DNA of 17,956 nucleotides, from the NCBI GenBank assembly GCA_009781925.1, contig WQUU01000315.1, positions 1-17,956 of the forward strand, in the 5' to 3' direction. Shown here piece by piece: positions 14,410 to 17,956 of this stretch (its first letter is position 1; every line of letters begins with the position of its first letter). The translations under genes were made by a program, and so were the position numbers. The DNA is from Bacillota bacterium. GTDB taxonomy: Bacteria > Bacillota > Clostridia > Oscillospirales > Oscillospiraceae. The notes under the pieces were generated by a model that saw only the letters and a program-made list of their open reading frames with translations, was not told the DNA's origin and did no database searches.

Positions 14410-14438
14410 ATTGTACCATAGAATTCCTGGCTCAGCAA
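14410..14438 (-). promoter_or_regulatory. Promoter of the HipA-like gene
   Basis: Read on the minus strand: TTGCTG (14438-14433), 17-bp spacer, then TACAAT (14415-14410) preceded by TGG, an extended -10. Transcription would start about 30 nt upstream of GTG 14372. This supports that start codon and shows independent expression. Confidence 0.65.
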
Positions 14439-14509
14439 ATGGTTTCGAATGAATCAGACGGAAACCGGCGGGGACTGCATATCCTCGGCGGCAGACTTCA
14501 GCGCCTCCG

Positions 14510-16445
14510 CTAGTCTTTAAAATACTGCGCGAACCAAGCCATGATCTCTTCCAGCCTGCGCACCCGGTGTTTGGGTTTGCCGCTGCGGGAGAGCTCATGA
14601 TTTTCACCGCGGAACAGGCAGAGCCGCGCGGGGACGCCATGGTATTTGAGCGCGGTGAACATCTGCAGGCCCTCGGCGAGCCAGCAGCGGTAGTCCTCGT
14701 CCGAATGGAGAAACAGCGTGGGTGTTTTGACCCGATCCGCATATTTGAGCGGTGAAGCCTCCCACAGTTTCTCCTCATTCTCCCAGGGCGTGGCGGCGAT
14801 CTGATCAGGGCTGAAGAAATAGCCGATGTCGGTCGTGTTGTGCATGCTGATCCAGTTTGAGATGCTGCGCATCGAGACCGCCGCGCGGAATTTGTCCGTG
14901 TGCCCGATGATCCAGTTGGTCATAAAACCACCGTAGGAGCCGCCGCAGACGCCGAGCTTTGTCCGGTCGATCTGGGGATAGGCGCCGCAGGCCGCCTCCG
15001 CAAAGGTCATCAGGTCGCTAAAATCGACGGTACCGTAGCGTCCCCGGAGATCCGCGAATTTGTCACCCCTGCCGTCGGAGCCCCAGGGGTTGCAGATCAG
15101 GACGAAATAGCCGGCGTTCGCGTAAATCTGGTTTTCGTGGAAAAACGTATCGCCATAGGCGGTTTTCGGCCCGCCGTGGATGTTCAGAACCGCCGGATAT
15201 CGCTTGTCCGGGTCAAAGTCCACCGGCTTTAAGACAAATCCTTCGACACTCTCCCACTCCCCCCGCGCGTCCAGACGCTCCGGGGCGGAGATTTTTTTGT
15301 CCCGCAGCGCCTCGCCGTTGAATGCGCTGAACTTCTCAATTTTTCCGTCTTTGAGCAGAAACAGCTCCTGCAAAAAATCCGCGCCGAGCCCGTAGTAGAG
15401 GATTCCGTGCGGCGTGACGTCGAAGGCGTCAAAGGTCGGGGACTGGGTCAAAACCGTATCGAGTCTGCCGTCCGGATGGAGCAGGCGCAGACTGTTCCGC
15501 ACGTGGTCTGGCGCGCAGTAATAGATGTCCCCGCCGACGTGCCGGAGGCACGCGCCGCCGCCGAAGCGGCTGTCGGAATTCGTCTGGCCATACCCCTCGT
15601 CCGGGGCGCAGAGGAGGGCGGTTTCCCCATCTCTGACGGTATAGAAGCGGGGGTTCTCCTCCAGACCGTAGCTGTCGCCCGGGGAGGCCAGCATGACGAA
15701 ACCGTCTTCGGTGAAATCGATCCAGTGGATCGCGTATGTCCCGCCCGCCGCGACGGTTTCGGTTTTTCCGGAGGCGAAGTCGTAGCAATAGGCTCCGTCC
15801 TTGAGCGTCATCTTGTCGGTGAAGCGGTTCGCGGCGAAGACGACCTGACTGCCCCGGAGATTGAAACAGCCCACGTTTGTGAACTCGTCCGTGACCGGGG
15901 TCATGGACTGATCCTTGAGGCTGAAGATGGAAAGCCTGTTCCGCTTTTTGTTTGTAAAACCCTCGCCGTTCGACCAGAAGGGGGATCTCGTCCAGAACTT
16001 CGTAATCGCGCGCCTCCTCATCGGTTCCGTCGCGGCCGCCGACCCCGCAGACCAGCGCGAAGCTGTCATCGCTCACTTTTTTGATGTCGCCAACCTCAAA
16101 GGGTACGCGGAAGAACTCCCCGGCCTCGCCGCCGCGGAGGTCGAGCTTATAAAACACCGTCAGCTTTTCGCCTTTTTTGGTTTTCTCTTTGTCCGCCTCG
16201 GCCCGCAGGGCGGGGAAGAGGATCGCGTTGCCGTCCAGCCAGAGGAAGCTCTTGCAGTCCCCGGCGGTGGTGAGCTGCCTGATCTCCTTCGTCAGGAGGT
16301 CGATGACATACAGATCGCTCTTGTAGCCATTTGCCTCCCAATCCGCCCGGCTGACCACAAAGGCGGCGCGGTTCCCGTCCGGTGACGCCTCGAGCTTTGA
16401 GAGATAGCGGTAGTTCAAAAAATCCTTGATCTGCAGATTTTCCAT
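14510..16445 (-). pseudogene. S9-family serine peptidase (acylaminoacyl/prolyl oligopeptidase type), single frameshift
   Basis: Two overlapping frames together encode one about 644-residue S9 peptidase, the family's normal length. The first 155 residues (ATG 16445, AGGAG 6 nt upstream) end at VLDEIP. The protein resumes in the next frame with FWSNGEGFTNKK. The switch falls in a run of five G on the plus strand (15980-15984). Four would restore the frame. Residues to about 380 form the beta-propeller and the rest an alpha/beta hydrolase. Numbered on the repaired protein, the catalytic triad is Ser503 (GGSYGGFM), Asp583 (HSDEDYR) and His616 (GENHEL), all intact. The rest shows no decay, so the indel is recent, a homopolymer sequencing error, or a switchable site. 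The enzyme would cleave short peptides in the cytoplasm. It has its own promoter, divergent from ilvE. Confidence 0.88.
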
Positions 16446-16464
16446 GGGTGGCTCCTAAAATTAT

Positions 16465-16494
16465 TTGACTTCTTTTACTATACTGCACTATAAT
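16465..16494 (+). promoter_or_regulatory. ilvE promoter
   Basis: TTGACT (16465-16470), 18-bp spacer, consensus TATAAT (16489-16494). The leader is about 40 nt to ATG 16541. Its -10 overlaps the -10 of the opposing peptidase promoter. Confidence 0.65.
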
Positions 16495-16515
16495 ACATCC
16501 CAGGGACTTTTTCAA
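16487..16515 (-). promoter_or_regulatory. S9 peptidase promoter
   Basis: On the minus strand: TTGAAA (16515-16510), 17-bp spacer, TATAGT (16492-16487). It is interlocked with the ilvE promoter, so the two polymerases compete for the same DNA. Confidence 0.55.
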
Positions 16516-16540
16516 TGAAAACATCGTGCGGAGGCGCAAA

Positions 16541-17608
16541 ATGGAAAATATCCGTATTGAGCTCACAAAAACGCCGAAGGCCAAGCCGGAGATCAAAGGC
16601 ATCCCCTTCGGCACCCACTTCACCGATCACATGTTCCTCCTCGACTATGAGAAGGGGAGGGGCTGGTTTGATCCCCGAATCGTCCCCTACGGCCCCATCT
16701 CCCTTCCGCCCTCGGCCATGGTGTTCCACTACGCCCAGGAGATCTTTGAGGGGCTGAAAGCCTACCGCACGCCCGCCGGGGGGATTCAACTCTTCCGCCC
16801 GGAGGAGAACATCGCGCGCATGGCCGCGTCCTGCGAGCGGCTCTGTATCCCCGAGATTCCGGCTGAGCTGTTTCTCGCCGCCCTCAAAAAGCTGGTGGAG
16901 GTGGAACGGGACTGGGTGCCCGCGGAACCGTCGGCCTCTCTGTATCTGCGCCCCTTCGTCATCGCCACGGATCCCCACGTGGGAGTCCACGTCAGCCACG
17001 GCTATCTCTTTGCCATCATCGCCTGCCCTGTGGGCAGCTATTACCCCGAGGGGATGAGCCCCGTGAAGATTCTCATCGAAGCCGAAGACGTCCGCGCCGT
17101 GCGCGGCGGTACGGGCACCGCCAAGTGCGGCGGCAACTATGCGGCCTCCCTGCGGGCCCAGGAGCGGGCCGGCGAGTTGGGCTACTCCCAGGTGCTCTGG
17201 CTGGACGGCGTGCACCGGGAATATATTGAGGAAGTGGGCGCCATGAATGTCATGTTCAAGCTCGGCGGCAAGATCGTCACCCCGGCTCTGCTCGGCACCG
17301 TCCTGCCCGGTATCACGCGGAAATCCTGTATTGAACTCCTGCGCGGCTGGGGCTATGTCGTGGAAGAGCGGGAAATTTCCGTCACGGAGCTCCTCCTGGC
17401 CATCGACAGCGGCGACTTGGAGGAGGCTTTCGGCACCGGAACCGCCGCGGTCATCTCCCCCATCGGCGAGATCGCCTACGCGGGAAAAACCCACGAGGTC
17501 TCCGGCTTTCAAATCGGCGAACTGACCCAAAAACTCTACGACACCCTCACCGGCATCCAATGGGGAACGGCCCCCGACCCCTACGGCTGGTGCGTCAGGG
17601 TGTGTTGA
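16541..17608 (+). CDS. ilvE: Branched-chain amino acid aminotransferase
   Basis: 355-residue fold-type IV PLP enzyme that interconverts Leu, Ile and Val with their 2-oxo acids using glutamate/2-oxoglutarate, in the cytoplasm. The PLP-binding lysine is K195 in GTGTAKCGGNYAASL, the signature of the longer BCAT subgroup. FHYAQEIFEGLKAYR and RPEENIARMAASCERL are N-terminal family blocks. E226-E227 (EYIEEVGAMN) and GTGTAAVISPIG provide the usual substrate and phosphate contacts. GGAGG (16530-16534) lies 6 nt before ATG 16541. The in-frame GTG at 16526 precedes that ribosome binding site and is rejected. It stands alone with its own promoter and a terminator after the stop. It has no evident link to the uronate cluster. 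Confidence 0.96.
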   Translation: MENIRIELTKTPKAKPEIKGIPFGTHFTDHMFLLDYEKGRGWFDPRIVPYGPISLPPSAMVFHYAQEIFEGLKAYRTPAGGIQLFRPEENIARMAASCERLCIPEIPAELFLAALKKLVEVERDWVPAEPSASLYLRPFVIATDPHVGVHVSHGYLFAIIACPVGSYYPEGMSPVKILIEAEDVRAVRGGTGTAKCGGNYAASLRAQERAGELGYSQVLWLDGVHREYIEEVGAMNVMFKLGGKIVTPALLGTVLPGITRKSCIELLRGWGYVVEEREISVTELLLAIDSGDLEEAFGTGTAAVISPIGEIAYAGKTHEVSGFQIGELTQKLYDTLTGIQWGTAPDPYGWCVRVC

Positions 17609-17646
17609 TGTCGCGGCAGATGTGGTGATTGTCAAACGGACAAAAT

Positions 17647-17672
17647 AAAATCAACCATAGAGGGTTGATTTT
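17647..17672 (+). terminator. ilvE intrinsic terminator
   Basis: AAAATCAACC (17647-17656) and GGTTGATTTT (17663-17672) form a perfect 10-bp stem with a 6-nt loop, 38 nt after the ilvE stop. The T-run is part of the stem and short. The A-run on the other side makes it potentially bidirectional. Confidence 0.7.
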
Positions 17673-17693
17673 CGTGAGTATATGTGGTAAAAT
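17665..17693 (+). promoter_or_regulatory. Promoter reading into the terminal non-coding region
   Basis: TTGATT (17665-17670), 17-bp spacer, TAAAAT (17688-17693) preceded by TGG, an extended -10. The -35 overlaps the right arm of the ilvE terminator. No protein-coding frame follows it closely, which suggests an RNA product starting near 17700. Confidence 0.5.
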
Positions 17694-17699
17694 AAACAT

Positions 17700-17795
17700 A
17701 TAGCAAGGGCAGTAGCCTCTTGCGTCAGGAAGCTAACCTATTCCACCATGATTAGCTCAAAAAGAGCCGTCACCTGGCAGGGCGACGGCTCTTGC
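17700..17795 (+). ncRNA. Candidate structured small RNA (possible antisense regulator)
   Basis: Downstream of the promoter at 17665-17693 lie three potential hairpins. GCAAGGG pairs with CCTCTTGC with one bulge (about 17703-17722). AGCTAA (17731-17736) pairs with TTAGCT (17752-17757). The long AAGAGCCGTC/GACGGCTCTT stem is at 17762-17793. No significant plus-strand ORF is present. The 3' part overlaps the opposing micro-ORF and its terminator, so the RNA would be antisense to that transcript. The layout resembles type I toxin-antitoxin loci. Boundaries are approximate, and the plus-strand side of the last stem has only a weak T tract. Confidence 0.35.
17762..17793 (-). terminator. Intrinsic terminator for minus-strand transcription
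   Basis: AAGAGCCGTC (17762-17771) and GACGGCTCTT (17784-17793) form a perfect 10-bp GC-rich stem with a 12-nt loop. Read on the minus strand, the arm continues into five T in a row, a proper terminator tail. The plus-strand side has only CTTGCC. The stop codon of the micro-ORF lies in it. Confidence 0.65.
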
Positions 17796-17853
17796 CTTTG
17801 ATACGCAACGTTACGGTGAATCCACCGATATGAAACGTAATCGTAATTGGCAT
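17770..17853 (-). CDS. Candidate 27-residue micro-ORF (possible small toxin-like peptide)
   Basis: ATG 17853 to TGA 17770 on the minus strand. The peptide begins MPITITFHIGGFTVTLRI and ends in a basic RRPAR tail. The alternating hydrophobic/Thr pattern suggests a short beta-hairpin or membrane-active peptide. The frame ends inside the 3' arm of an intrinsic terminator, an arrangement that suits a short dedicated mRNA. Against it, there is no convincing Shine-Dalgarno (only a weak match upstream) and no clear minus-strand promoter. I do not assign a family. Confidence 0.3.
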   Translation of the reverse strand: MPITITFHIGGFTVTLRIKGKSRRPAR

Positions 17854-17913
17854 ATTTAGGCACTACTGAAAAAGCCTACACACGCACAGCCGCAGGGAAA
17901 ACGAGCTAATTTG

Positions 17914-17922
17914 TGGTATACT
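17914..17922 (+). promoter_or_regulatory. Extended -10-like element near the right edge
   Basis: TGG-TATACT is an extended -10 match, but there is no recognisable -35 at 17 bp (AGGGAA). It might drive a gene beyond the window. Apart from this and the micro-ORF's upstream DNA, I see nothing in 17854-17956. Confidence 0.22.
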
Positions 17923-17956
17923 GGACGCAAGGAAAACCTGGAAACACCCTTAAAAA

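Noticed and set aside
15407..16385. Plus-strand frames opposite the S9 peptidase
   Set aside because: They are antisense to conserved propeller sequence and have no ribosome binding site or recognisable domain.
16478..17635. 385-codon open frame antisense to ilvE
   Set aside because: It fully overlaps a textbook aminotransferase on the plus strand. Its translation is low-complexity (Gly, Asp, His, Ala) and it spans the promoter region.
1..17956. tRNA, rRNA, CRISPR array, insertion sequence or integrase
   Set aside because: I saw no conserved RNA gene signature, repeat-spacer pattern, transposase or recombinase motif in any frame.

Overview
The window looks like chromosomal DNA of an anaerobic, fairly GC-rich Firmicute, probably class Clostridia. 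The pointers are GGAGG-type ribosome binding sites, a sugar ABC transporter with a DUF624/YesL partner, and a corrinoid-dependent methyl-transfer set with its activase. No taxonomic marker gene is present, so this placement is inference.

Positions 1 to about 13230 form one catabolic cluster. After the tail of an unidentified gene (3-152) comes a 264-bp leader with two dyads and two sigma-70-like promoters. A collinear plus-strand block follows: lipoprotein sugar-binding protein, two permeases, a DUF624/YesL membrane protein, a dedicated MsmX/UgpC-type ATPase that appears to start at ATC, a LacI-family regulator, uronate isomerase UxaC, and two overlapping uroporphyrinogen-decarboxylase (URO-D)-fold proteins with Zn-thiolate methyltransferase motifs. 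A RACo-like corrinoid activase then lies on the minus strand, divergent from a plus-strand pair made of a B12-binding corrinoid protein and an MtaA-type URO-D methyltransferase.

Taken together, the cluster suggests uptake of a uronic-acid-containing glycan or acid, removal of an O-methyl group through a corrinoid relay, and entry of the freed uronate through UxaC. 4-O-methyl-D-glucuronate, the side chain of glucuronoxylan, is the most economical substrate guess. The substrate is inference. The corrinoid protein, activase and isomerase assignments are solid.

Positions 13227 to 16445 are on the minus strand. They hold an orphan HipA-like kinase with a clear extended -10 promoter, and an S9-family serine peptidase broken by one frameshift in a run of five G/C pairs. 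The peptidase gene and the branched-chain aminotransferase gene ilvE (16541-17608, plus strand) diverge from interlocked, face-to-face promoters.

The last 348 bp have no ordinary gene. They contain the ilvE terminator, a good plus-strand promoter reading into a roughly 100-nt hairpin-rich segment (possible small RNA), and an opposing 27-codon micro-ORF that ends inside a minus-strand intrinsic terminator. This layout resembles a type I toxin-antitoxin locus, but the identification is tentative.
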